Below are positions 32,494 through 40,085 of a stretch of DNA of 45,690 bases, one piece after another (position 1 is the stretch's first letter; each line of letters begins with the position of its first letter). Location: NCBI GenBank assembly GCA_029856365.1, contig JAHQWW010000023.1, positions 1-45,690 of the forward strand, written 5' to 3'. The position numbers and the translations under genes were made by a program. The stretch comes from Candidatus Hodarchaeota archaeon. GTDB lineage: Archaea > Asgardarchaeota > Heimdallarchaeia > Hodarchaeales > Hodarchaeaceae. Below the pieces are notes generated by a model, which saw only the letters and a list, made by a program, of their open reading frames with translations, was not told where the DNA came from and did not search any database.

Positions 32494-33180
32494 ATGAAAG
32501 TAGTATGTCTTGTCTCAGGAGGTAAAGATTCCATTTTAGCTTTATGGCTTGCATTGCATCAATTTGAGGTAATATCAATTCTCACCGTTATTTCTTCATG
32601 CTTTGAAAGTTTGCTTTTTCACATTCCAAACAGTCAATATGTGGCTATAATTGCTGATATGTTGGAGGTTCCACATCAGATTATTATGATCGATAGTTGT
32701 AATGTAGAAGAAGAAATAAACGCTTTGAAGGCTGTTTTGACTGAATCTGGTGCAGAAGCGGTTATTACAGGGGGTATTCGTTCAGAATTCCAGCGTTTTA
32801 AGTTCAATCGTGCAGCTTATCTTGCCAACATGAAATGCTTTTCCCCTTTATGGAGGGTATCTCCTAAGTTTTTATTATCCGAACTAATAGGAAATAACTT
32901 CAATGTTATTATTTCTTCTGTTTCTGGTATGGCCTTAAAAAGAGAATTACTTGGGAAAAAAATTACTCCCGACTTATTAAAAGAACTTCAACAAGCTGTT
33001 CCTGAATCAGAATTATCAATGATTGGTGAGGGAGGAGAATTCGAATCTTTCGTTTTAGATGCTCCTTTTTTTCCAGCATGTATAGATATTCTCGAATCAA
33101 AGGTTCATTGGGATGAATATCGAGAGGAAGGGTATTTGGAGATCATCAAAATACATTGTAGGTCGAAAAATATTTCTTAA
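32494..33180 (+). CDS. Diphthine-ammonia ligase type ATP-binding protein (Dph6/DUF71)
   Basis: A 228-residue PP-loop ATP pyrophosphatase. The N-terminal SGGKDSILALWLAL binds ATP. GAEAVITGGIRSEFQRFKFN and the C-terminal GEGGEFESFVLDAPFF are the hallmarks of the DUF71/Dph6 family, which adds the final amide to diphthamide on elongation factor 2. PLWRVSPKFLLSELI is also family-typical. The length fits archaeal members. The sequence GAGGT lies nine bases before the ATG. It is divergent from nadA and stands alone. Some DUF71 proteins act in cobamide or other pathways, so the diphthamide assignment is likely rather than certain. Confidence 0.85.
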   Translation: MKVVCLVSGGKDSILALWLALHQFEVISILTVISSCFESLLFHIPNSQYVAIIADMLEVPHQIIMIDSCNVEEEINALKAVLTESGAEAVITGGIRSEFQRFKFNRAAYLANMKCFSPLWRVSPKFLLSELIGNNFNVIISSVSGMALKRELLGKKITPDLLKELQQAVPESELSMIGEGGEFESFVLDAPFFPACIDILESKVHWDEYREEGYLEIIKIHCRSKNIS

Positions 33181-33340
33181 AGCAATCGTTTCTTCAAAGA
33201 TATCTAAGTCTGAAGTTTATAACTTTTCAATCCTAAAGAAAAAAAATATTGATGATAAACCTCTGAAAGGCCACTAAATTCGCAGAGGGCATGTTATTAT
33301 GTCTATAGATTGGAATACTAGGAGACGGGAGTTAAATTGA

Positions 33341-33444
33341 CCGGAAATACGACAAAGATTTCAGCAATGGGCTTTTCTGCCATTCCGGACGGTCTTCAGC
33401 ATCATTGCTACGGGTAGACCTCTGCTGACCGATATAATAGCAGC
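33341..33444. ncRNA. GC-richer structured element, possible non-coding RNA
   Basis: This patch stands out from its AT-rich surroundings and folds well on paper. CCGGAA (33341-33346) pairs with TTCCGG (33383-33388) around a hairpin AATGG/CCATT (33366-33384, sharing two bases). A second hairpin has CGGT-CTT-CAGCA (33390-33401) paired with TGCTG-ACCG (33423-33431), with the CTT as an asymmetric bulge; just after it comes ATA. Alternative pairs GGTCT/AGACC and CTGCT/AGCAG exist. A two-hairpin H/ACA-like guide RNA is one reading. Strand is unproven. It may also be a remnant of coding sequence, since minus-strand frames remain partly open. Confidence 0.3.
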
Positions 33445-33472
33445 CTTCGCCGAGAATTTCCTTTAGCCTTTC

Positions 33473-35413
33473 TTACCATCTCGAAAATCCTATACCACAG
33501 ATTTCAGAAACATATAATAGAAATAAGGCTATCTCTTCCATTTCTTGGTTATTATCGGAAGTTACAAAAACCACACCATCTCCATGTTTGAGAGGAGACA
33601 TTAAATGGGAGATAATTTCATTCTGAGCTTTTCCAAGAGTCCAAAGTTCCTCTTGTTCAACTTGGCTGCGAATTTCCATTTCTTTAATGAAGTTTCGAAA
33701 TTTCGTAGGGATTTTTTCTTTAATATATTCTCTTTTAGGGGGAATAATTAAGATTGAACCTTCTTTAGGAATCTCAAATATGCTCGAAAGTTTTTGTAAC
33801 TCCATTTCAACTTGTGTAAGATACTCTACAATGCTTAACCATAATAATGCTTTGATAGTCATCTGTTGTTTCTCAACAGGCCCTATTAGTGAAACATGAT
33901 TTTCTCTTAAGTGAGTTTCTCCTCCGATTCTGATTGAAAGATCCTCTAAAGAACCTCTCAAAGCAGATAAGCGATCAAGAACTGTGTAAATATGGATTAC
34001 AAAATGGCCATCCATTTCCCGAAAAAGCCTGATAGTAATGCTAGATTCTTGGAATGGTAAATTTTGAGTTTCTGGTATATTAATTTGGTAAGGGGCAGTA
34101 TCAAATATCAAAGGAATTGAATCAAAACGATATTCAAAACCACTTCTTCTTATTTCATCTAAACGTGCTAAAACATCACTATCAACAGGTTTTATTGGTA
34201 TGGTCTCGATAGGTTTGGTAATTATTCCTTGTATTTCTTCCGGAATTGCATCAGGTTCTGCTACTAACTCTAATGATGTGTCTAATTCAATTTCTTTTTG
34301 TTGAAATCTAGGGTGTGCTTCTTCAGATACTTTCATTGGAGATTCAATAGATAAGCTTTCAATATCAGCAGTAACAGTAGGAACTAAAGGTTCTTTGAGA
34401 ATAGGAGTCTTCTCCATTGCAGGGACCTTTTTAATAACAGTTGGACCCTTGGAAACAAGAGGTTTTTTAATAACAGGAACCTTTTCAACCATGGGAGTAG
34501 TAGAAGCTAATTCTCGGAGTTTTTGCATGAGAGGAGTTGACATTGTAACAATAATATCTCTACCAGGTTGAAGGACGGTTGACAATAGAATCTCTCTGCG
34601 AATAAAATCATCCTCAGACCGAGGAAGAAGAGAAATCGATTGAGCAATTTCTTGCGCCTCTTTGTTTGAAATAAATTCCCTCATTTTAGCTGCATTCGAT
34701 TGATTACCAAAAACACGACCAATGACGTCATAAATTCGCTCATCAGGATAAGCAGAAAAGTAAAACTTGTGGGGCGAGTCCATACCAAATAGAAGGACGT
34801 TTTTATTATCTTCCACTCCAAGAAGAGGTACAAAAGAAAGGATTCTATTGGTTTGAGATTTTTGAATGATGTCTTGAAGCTCTAATGGTTTATTAGGATC
34901 CACAAAATGTAAATTTGAGGCAATCCGCTGAATTCCAAGCTGCATATCGTGAGCAAAAGCAGTCAATATAACAAGAGCAGCTAGTATTCCTTCTGAAGAT
35001 CGTGGAACCACAAAAAGCGAATTTTCTGGTGAAGAAAGTATCTGGTAGAAACAATCTAATTGACTGTTTTTAGCATCTTCAATATTACCTTTTAAAAATT
35101 CCTCTAACATACGTAAAACAATACTCATAGCGGGGATGACTTGTCTAGCACTCCGTTCGATAGGAATTAAAACAATAGCAACTAATTGATAATCTTTTAT
35201 TTTCTGAGAGAACAAAAAAATCATGCGATGTTTTTCAAAACGAATGAAATGAATTTGTTCTCCTTTCATAATCCTTTCAGAAAATAGGGTGAGTACTTGA
35301 GTTACTGTTGCACTGATCTTTGAGTGCTTCGTTAGGAGTCCCTGACCAGAGCTAAAAACAATCCTGTTTTGGTGGATCACAAGAATGTCATTTGAAGTCT
35401 CTTGACTAAGCAT
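33473..35413 (-). CDS. Longin-like N-terminal domain protein, multi-domain, uncharacterised
   Basis: A 646-residue soluble protein. Residues 1-110 look like a longin or roadblock-type regulatory domain: ILVIHQNRIVFSSGQG, HRMIFLFSQKIKDYQLVAIV and then a long helix (AMSIVLRMLEEFLKGNIEDA), similar to the first longin domain of Mon1/Ccz1/Fuzzy-type proteins. Residues 120-300 form a second, unrecognised alpha-beta region. Residues 310-400 are a Pro/Lys/Glu-rich linker (KKPLVSKGPTVIKKVP). The last 240 residues are globular, with ITIRLFREMDGHFVIHIYTV. Longin and roadblock domains commonly serve as platforms for small GTPases, and two GTPase genes lie upstream in the same minus-strand run, which supports that role. 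The domain call is a pattern match only. Confidence 0.6.
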   Translation of the reverse strand: MLSQETSNDILVIHQNRIVFSSGQGLLTKHSKISATVTQVLTLFSERIMKGEQIHFIRFEKHRMIFLFSQKIKDYQLVAIVLIPIERSARQVIPAMSIVLRMLEEFLKGNIEDAKNSQLDCFYQILSSPENSLFVVPRSSEGILAALVILTAFAHDMQLGIQRIASNLHFVDPNKPLELQDIIQKSQTNRILSFVPLLGVEDNKNVLLFGMDSPHKFYFSAYPDERIYDVIGRVFGNQSNAAKMREFISNKEAQEIAQSISLLPRSEDDFIRREILLSTVLQPGRDIIVTMSTPLMQKLRELASTTPMVEKVPVIKKPLVSKGPTVIKKVPAMEKTPILKEPLVPTVTADIESLSIESPMKVSEEAHPRFQQKEIELDTSLELVAEPDAIPEEIQGIITKPIETIPIKPVDSDVLARLDEIRRSGFEYRFDSIPLIFDTAPYQINIPETQNLPFQESSITIRLFREMDGHFVIHIYTVLDRLSALRGSLEDLSIRIGGETHLRENHVSLIGPVEKQQMTIKALLWLSIVEYLTQVEMELQKLSSIFEIPKEGSILIIPPKREYIKEKIPTKFRNFIKEMEIRSQVEQEELWTLGKAQNEIISHLMSPLKHGDGVVFVTSDNNQEMEEIALFLLYVSEICGIGFSRW

Positions 35414-35461
35414 ACTTATCCATTCTTTCTTCCTTATGATATTATTATTAAAGTTTCAGAT

Positions 35462-36097
35462 TCACAATATACTTCCCAAAATAGTCTTAATATCAATATT
35501 TCCTTTCCGAAGAAGAATGGGATTCAATGGATCAGTAAGATCAACCACGGTAGAAGGGGGGTTCTCTGGTAATCTTCCTGCATCTATCCAAAGGTCGATT
35601 TCATCTGAAGGTAGTTCGTGAAAAACTGATGGAAGATCGTATTTCGGTTTTGAACCTGATCTATTAGCAGAGGTTCCAATGATTGGAATATTAACTTTTT
35701 CAATAATTTTTAACAGTATCTTATGTTTAGGAACACGAAACGCAATTTTTTGTGGATCTTTCATGTTTAGAAATGAAGATAATGTCTGAGAAGCCCGAGA
35801 ATCACAATTTAAAACTGCTGTGAGCCCACCAGGCCAAACTTTTGATAATAACTTTTGAGTTCCTGCTGATATCTCTGTATATTCTGACACCATAGTTTTT
35901 GTGATAAGAAGACTGAGTGGATTATCAAGGTGTCTTGATTTGATATCATATATTCGTTTAATGTTTCTATCATTCCACCTTAATCCAACCGTTCCTAACC
36001 CGTAACTCGTGTCCGTTGGGAAAACAATAATTGATCCCTTTTGAAACTCTCTCATGGCGATTGAAATAACATTTGGATTCGTTATAGAGATTCTCAC
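35462..36097 (-). CDS. sua5: Threonylcarbamoyl-AMP synthase (Sua5/YrdC)
   Basis: A 211-residue enzyme that makes threonylcarbamoyl-AMP from threonine, bicarbonate and ATP, the first step of the t6A37 modification of ANN-reading tRNAs. Family strings are IIVFPTDTSYGLG, the KxR segment YDIKSRHLDNPLSLLI, SKVWPGGLTAVLN, KIAFRVPKH and IIGTSANRSGSKPKYD. It has only the YrdC domain; the C-terminal Sua5 domain of longer homologues is absent. The start is GTG 36097 after AAGGAG. It sits between the longin-like and MglA-like genes, so it is a housekeeping gene within an otherwise signalling-type run. Confidence 0.95.
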   Translation of the reverse strand: MRISITNPNVISIAMREFQKGSIIVFPTDTSYGLGTVGLRWNDRNIKRIYDIKSRHLDNPLSLLITKTMVSEYTEISAGTQKLLSKVWPGGLTAVLNCDSRASQTLSSFLNMKDPQKIAFRVPKHKILLKIIEKVNIPIIGTSANRSGSKPKYDLPSVFHELPSDEIDLWIDAGRLPENPPSTVVDLTDPLNPILLRKGNIDIKTILGSIL

Positions 36098-36230
36098 AGG
36101 GTTGATTTCTCCTTGATGAATGGCATAGATAACATAAAGAAAGGAAGGAGCTTGCTTAAGGAAAAAATAGAAAAACGAGACAACATCATTGTTGTTCTAG
36201 TTATTTTAAGAGAGATATAATTATCTTTCA

Positions 36231-36983
36231 TCAACTTTGTTGCTTCATCATCTGAATAATAATTTCACGAATTAGACTTTCAACAGATTTGATAACACGG
36301 GTAACACTTAACGGTCTAACTTCTTTTTTTAACCTTCCATTCGCATCTACAATCATACTTCGGTCACTTTTTGAGAGAAGTGCTTTTAAATCATCCCTCG
36401 CTTCCAGGCATGACACTTCAACTATTCTAACGGCTGCATCTCGAAGACTCGTTGTAACTCCTGATTCACTTAATAATTTTCCTACTTCTAGTGATGAAAT
36501 TCGTTGTTCCCTAGGAAGGTCCATCTTATTTAGCATAATGTGATAAGGTAATGCGCCACTAGCTAGTTTATCACCAGCAAGAGTATTGATTTCCTGTAAA
36601 GAGAATTTATTTTCTTCCCATCGAGATTTTTCAGAGTCAACAACGACAATTAAACCATGTGCCCCACGTAGAACGACTTTTCGTTGCCCAGCATGTCGTT
36701 CTTGACCAGGAACAGTAAAGAGATGGTATTTCAGTATTGGCAATCCAGCTGCGGTTTTTCCTACGCCAAAAATCGCCTGATCGAAAAACAACGTCCGACC
36801 TGTGGGATCTTCTAATTTTAAAAATTTATAGACATTCTCAGGATCTTCAAGACTCTTTAATACTTTTGTAATAGTGAGTGCAGTAGTTTTCCCTGCAAGT
36901 GTAGGCCCCCAGAAAACTATTTTGACTACTGGAACCCCTTGATGGTCTCTCTTTATGACTTCAAAGTTAGAATTTGCCTGCAT
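36231..36983 (-). CDS. MglA/Arf-related small GTPase
   Basis: A 250-residue P-loop GTPase. G1 is FWGPTLAGKTTAL, G3 is FTVPGQERHAG and G4 is LNKMD. The TVPGQ form of G3 is the hallmark of MglA-type GTPases, which control polarity in bacteria and are widespread in Asgard archaea. Compared with MglA (about 195 residues) it has an extra C-terminal part of 60 residues (about 190-250) with a helical, charged end. There is no lipidation motif. It is coded 38 bases downstream of a Rab-like GTPase and upstream of sua5 and the longin-like gene. MglA in bacteria is regulated by roadblock proteins (MglB), which makes the nearby longin-like protein an attractive partner. Confidence 0.88.
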   Translation of the reverse strand: MQANSNFEVIKRDHQGVPVVKIVFWGPTLAGKTTALTITKVLKSLEDPENVYKFLKLEDPTGRTLFFDQAIFGVGKTAAGLPILKYHLFTVPGQERHAGQRKVVLRGAHGLIVVVDSEKSRWEENKFSLQEINTLAGDKLASGALPYHIMLNKMDLPREQRISSLEVGKLLSESGVTTSLRDAAVRIVEVSCLEARDDLKALLSKSDRSMIVDANGRLKKEVRPLSVTRVIKSVESLIREIIIQMMKQQS

Positions 36984-37021
36984 TGTTCATCCCTGCGATT
37001 TTCATTTGTTGTAAATGACAA

Positions 37022-37558
37022 TTAAGTGTTATTTGGTTGTTTCTGTTGTAAAACATGCCTCGTTAAACCAACAAATATTTCCTGAATCTCTTCTCCGCCT
37101 AATTTAGCAGAAGTTTCATAATAAGTCATGTTGTAGGTTTTAGCCAATGTGTTAGCTTCATCGGTAGATATTTGGCGTTCATCTTCTTTATCTTTCTTAT
37201 TTCCAGCCAAAGCTATCGGAACCGAAGCGTCAGGAATGTGTTTCCGAAATTCCGCCAACCAATCAGGAATAGCTACAAATGATGTTCTTTCGTCTAAAGC
37301 AAACATGATAAGGCAAGCAGAAGCACCTCGATAATAACTTGGTCGTAATTTGCCAAAAAACTCTTGGCCCGCTGTATCAACAAGGATTAACTTGACATTA
37401 TTGCCATCTATTTGGATTGTTTTGGTTGTAATGTCCACTCCGAGTGTAGGTAAATAGTTCGTTGTAAACTTTCCTTCTGCAAATCTCCTTATGAGTGAGG
37501 TTTTTCCTACACTACCTGATCCGATGGCGCAAATTTTGAGTAAATATTCGTCGGGCAC
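37022..37558 (-). CDS. Rab-like small GTPase
   Basis: A 178-residue Ras-superfamily GTPase very close to eukaryotic Rab in its core. G1 is GSGSVGKTSLIRRF, switch I contains NYLPTLGVDI with the conserved Thr, G3 is VDTAGQEFFGKLRPSYYRGA (the Rab-like WDTAGQE region), G4 is AGNKKD and G5 YETSAK. The C-terminus (HVLQQKQPNNT) has no cysteine, so prenylation as in eukaryotic Rab is excluded. It starts at GTG 37558 with TTGGAG upstream, 22 bases after the gelsolin-domain gene, and precedes the MglA-like GTPase. It is therefore expected to be expressed together with an actin-type regulator. Confidence 0.95.
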   Translation of the reverse strand: MPDEYLLKICAIGSGSVGKTSLIRRFAEGKFTTNYLPTLGVDITTKTIQIDGNNVKLILVDTAGQEFFGKLRPSYYRGASACLIMFALDERTSFVAIPDWLAEFRKHIPDASVPIALAGNKKDKEDERQISTDEANTLAKTYNMTYYETSAKLGGEEIQEIFVGLTRHVLQQKQPNNT

Positions 37559-37580
37559 TTTAGGTTCTCCAAATAATCAG

Positions 37581-38483
37581 TTAAATTCCCATCTTCGATA
37601 AATCTTGGAGAGATTTTCGCATGTCCTCAATGAATTCTTCTCTCTCTGAGCGTGTCTTTTTCCTAAGAAGTTCAGTAAATATTACCCTTCCATCTTCAAT
37701 AAAAAGTCTAACTTGATAATCTGATGCGGGAAAAATTCCCGAGGGGAGGTCATCCATCGGCTCCAATTTTACAACATCTTTAGAAAAAAGAGCTAAATGC
37801 TCTTTAATTACGGAAAAGACCAAGTTGCCTATAATGATGATTTCACGCTCCATATTATCAGGCATTTCTAGATCCTTAAGTTTTGTAGATACTTCTTCTA
37901 GAGTAGTTGGTGTGATAGTCTTAATGGGTGCTGTAACTACTACTTCAGTTTCTTTCACAACTTTTGGTGCCGGAGCTGGTTTTGGAGCTGGTGTGGGGGT
38001 TGATACAGGGGTTGATGCTCGAGCCGGGGCTGGTGCAGGGGTTGGTGTGCGAGCTGGTGTGGGGGTTGGTGTGCGAGCTGGCATGGGGGTCGATGTGCGA
38101 GCTGGTGCACGAGCTGGTGCGGGGGCTGGTTTTGGAGCTGATATTTCTGGTACTGAGGTTGTAGGTGCTGCTACTTCTCTTTCCTCGGGTTTTGCACCAA
38201 ATATTGCAAGGAAATCAGCCCCTTCCAATCCTGGATCAAGGCTTTCTATTCGATAGACCATTCCATACTTTTCTTGCCGCATTTGTTGTGCTGCTTTTGC
38301 TGATATGAATTTTCTCCTTACAGGTGCTTTCTCACCTTTCCAAATGAATATTTTACGCGAATCTTCATCAACAATAATGAAAACATTGTCATCAGCAAGA
38401 TCTGCCATCGAAGAAAGAGATGCGGGAGTTAAAGTGCCATCATCTTCTACAGACCATTTTTTAATATATTCAGAATCACTCAA
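37581..38483 (-). CDS. Gelsolin-like domain protein with proline-rich linker
   Basis: A 300-residue, three-part protein. Residues 25-98 match a single gelsolin repeat: DDNVFIIVDEDSRKIFIWKG, KFISAKAAQQMRQEKYG, then VYRIESLDPGLEGADFLAIF. Single- and two-repeat gelsolins are known in Asgard archaea and act on actin filaments. Residues 105-180 are a Pro/Ala/Thr-rich tract (ARTPTPTPARTPTPAPAPAR) from tandem DNA repeats. Residues 195-300 form a globular end (MEREIIIIGNLVFSVIKEHL) of unknown family. The start is TTG 38483 without a clear ribosome site, so transcription may be leaderless. First gene of the gelsolin-Rab-MglA-Sua5-longin run. The repeat tract could bind profilin, by inference. Confidence 0.75.
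   Translation of the reverse strand: MSDSEYIKKWSVEDDGTLTPASLSSMADLADDNVFIIVDEDSRKIFIWKGEKAPVRRKFISAKAAQQMRQEKYGMVYRIESLDPGLEGADFLAIFGAKPEEREVAAPTTSVPEISAPKPAPAPARAPARTSTPMPARTPTPTPARTPTPAPAPARASTPVSTPTPAPKPAPAPKVVKETEVVVTAPIKTITPTTLEEVSTKLKDLEMPDNMEREIIIIGNLVFSVIKEHLALFSKDVVKLEPMDDLPSGIFPASDYQVRLFIEDGRVIFTELLRKKTRSEREEFIEDMRKSLQDLSKMGI
37965..38140. repeat. Degenerate tandem repeat coding for the Pro/Ala/Thr tract
   Basis: Runs of a GAGCTGGTGTGGGGGTTGGT-like unit inside the gelsolin-domain gene; near-identical 24-base copies are at 38044-38067 and 38068-38091. It is GC-richer than the rest of the window and keeps long, meaningless frames open on the opposite strand. Copy number may vary between strains. 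Confidence 0.8.
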
Positions 38484-38528
38484 GGTATATCAACACTCTG
38501 TACCAATTACGATTTTATAAAGCTTGAT

Positions 38529-38612
38529 AGTTCATGCTAGTTAAATATGTTGTTATAATTGTTATAATTGCTAGTTCTTGCTAGTTAAATATGTTGTTAT
38601 ATTTATTATAAT
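38529..38612. repeat. 44-bp tandem direct repeat in a divergent promoter region
   Basis: Two copies of AGTTC(A/T)TGCTAGTTAAATA and the AT-rich bases after it (38529-38569 and 38573-38612) are 44 bases apart and match at about 36 of 40 positions. They lie between the divergent gelsolin-domain and Get4-like genes. They could be an operator shared by both promoters, or a local duplication of promoter elements, since each copy includes TTATAAT-like boxes. Confidence 0.65.
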
Positions 38613-38741
38613 CTGGTGGCACACAACCAAAACTCAAAAATAAGTATCTATTCATTTTTTGGAAGCAATCTTTTTTTAAAATTACTCAAGGTTTTAAAAT
38701 TCACTAAGCTCATTAAAATCTAAAACTATAGGAGAATAAAA

Positions 38742-39572
38742 ATGATAAAAGATCCTTGGTTGGAAAGAGGATTGGTTGAACTCCAGCAAAGTCACTGGTT
38801 TGATGGTTTTCAAATGTTGCAAGGAGCTATTCGAAGAGCATTTCGCTATGGTGATCCTGATCGTGCTAAAATGGTAATTTCTAAGGCTATACCTCTTTTT
38901 GCTTCAGGAAATCAGGCAAAATTGGCTTGTGATCTAGTACTTGCTCTTATAATGGGTATCAGTCGAAAAATAAACGAAAGAGTATATGTTGAATTAATCC
39001 CAATTACATTAGTAAATTTAAGATTAGCTTCTCTTGAAAATTGCGTTCAGACTGTCTGTAATCAGATAATAATAGAAAAGGTTTTTCAGAGGTCAGAATT
39101 CCTTTCACACTTACATGATTTAATTCTTGAAGCTAATTTCAATCCTAATGTAGTTTCTGATCTCTATTTTTGTTATGCAGGATTATTATGTAACAAAAAG
39201 GATTTTGTAGCATGCTTTGAAACCTTATACTCTTGGAGTCAAGAATCTTCATTTCTCTCCCCAAAAATGAGAGCATATTTGACCCTGGCTGAAATTAATG
39301 CTTATGAAATAGAAGATTGTGGGAAGTATCTTCAAATGGGAGAGACAGTAGTTTTGTCAGAATCCGACACAGATAGTTATCTTGAAATTGCAAATAGAAT
39401 ATTCGGCGCAGTACAAACATCAGATAATTCTGAATTCTATTCTACAATAGCTGATTACTCTGATTTGATTAATGCCAAAAAAGATGGGTTATTAAAAGCA
39501 TTATGTGATGGAATCTCTGAAATTTTGAATAATAAATCCAGTTCTGGACTTTTGTCATTGTTTAAATCCTAA
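38742..39572 (+). CDS. Alpha-solenoid protein resembling Get4/TRC35
   Basis: A 276-residue, almost wholly helical protein. The N-terminal part (HWFDGFQMLQGAIRRAFRYG, then DRAKMVISKAIPLFASGNQA and KLACDLVLALI) closely follows the start of eukaryotic Get4, where a tissue of short TPR-like helices begins with 'eA-hqmyrtly-Ry', 'eA-eLl-sGAllll-hgQ' and 'sa-DLa-lll'. Later helix pairs (SPKMRAYLTLAEINAYEIED) continue a solenoid. Get4 is 310-330 residues in yeast and human and joins the tail-anchored protein targeting pathway. The C-terminal end is shorter here. This is an inference from patterns in one sequence. AGGAG precedes the ATG. It overlaps by 18 bases the convergent SLOG-type gene. Confidence 0.5.
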   Translation: MIKDPWLERGLVELQQSHWFDGFQMLQGAIRRAFRYGDPDRAKMVISKAIPLFASGNQAKLACDLVLALIMGISRKINERVYVELIPITLVNLRLASLENCVQTVCNQIIIEKVFQRSEFLSHLHDLILEANFNPNVVSDLYFCYAGLLCNKKDFVACFETLYSWSQESSFLSPKMRAYLTLAEINAYEIEDCGKYLQMGETVVLSESDTDSYLEIANRIFGAVQTSDNSEFYSTIADYSDLINAKKDGLLKALCDGISEILNNKSSSGLLSLFKS

Positions 39573-40085
39573 AATTATCGCAAGAACTTCTTTGACTGCA
39601 TCTTTTCCTGTTTTTGCCGTCAGAATTTGAACTTTAGAACTTTGATGATCAATAAACCCGCGTTCACCAATCTTTTGACTCCAACCAGAAATCGAACTTA
39701 TACAAACAATTGGCTTTTGATAAATCCACGCAAATGTTATCTCTGTCAATGTACCTGCGCCTCCTCCACATGCAATCACGCCATCGCTAGCTAAGGGGAC
39801 GATAGCATTACGGGCTTGATTCATTAGTGTGGGAATTCTTATAGTGAGATATTCATTCACTTCAGGATCAGTTTCATTCGTTGGAAGTATCCCAACAGAA
39901 ATTCCACCTATATCATGTACTCCCTTACATGCTGCTTCCATGACTCCTCCCCGTCCACCGCAGATAAGAATTGCCTTTGATTGTGCAATTTCCTTACCAA
40001 TTTCATAACTAATATCATACTGGGCCTTGGATCGGATTTGTGAATCACCAATGACACCAATCTGAATTTTTTTTCCAATTACCAT
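39555..40085 (-). CDS. SLOG/LOG-like Rossmann-fold nucleotide-binding protein (TIGR00725 type)
   Basis: A 176-residue protein with two motifs of the lysine-decarboxylase-like/LOG superfamily: ILICGGRGGVMEAACKG and the nucleotide-binding VIACGGGAGTLTEITFAW. Proteins of this size in archaea are annotated as TIGR00725 or molybdenum-cofactor-carrier-like proteins; their substrates are poorly known, and phosphoribohydrolase activity or nucleotide sensing is possible. The start overlaps the stop of trm56 as TAATG, which implies translational coupling. Third in the Rab-like/Trm56/SLOG run. Its end overlaps the convergent Get4-like gene. Confidence 0.82.
   Translation of the reverse strand: MVIGKKIQIGVIGDSQIRSKAQYDISYEIGKEIAQSKAILICGGRGGVMEAACKGVHDIGGISVGILPTNETDPEVNEYLTIRIPTLMNQARNAIVPLASDGVIACGGGAGTLTEITFAWIYQKPIVCISSISGWSQKIGERGFIDHQSSKVQILTAKTGKDAVKEVLAIILGFKQ

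Noticed and set aside
33341..33444. SRP RNA, RNase P RNA or tRNA
   Set aside because: The conserved SRP GNAR loop, RNase P core motifs and a T-loop are all absent on both strands; only generic hairpins remain.
33341..33444. C/D box guide RNA on the minus strand
   Set aside because: AATGATGC and CTGA occur but the flanks do not form a terminal stem.
37825..38256. Long plus-strand frames (Val/Gly/Ala-rich) opposite the gelsolin-domain gene
   Set aside because: They are open only because the proline-coding repeat is GC-rich and periodic on the other strand.
38529..38612. CRISPR-like repeat
   Set aside because: Only two copies, no spacer of constant unique sequence and no cas gene in the window.
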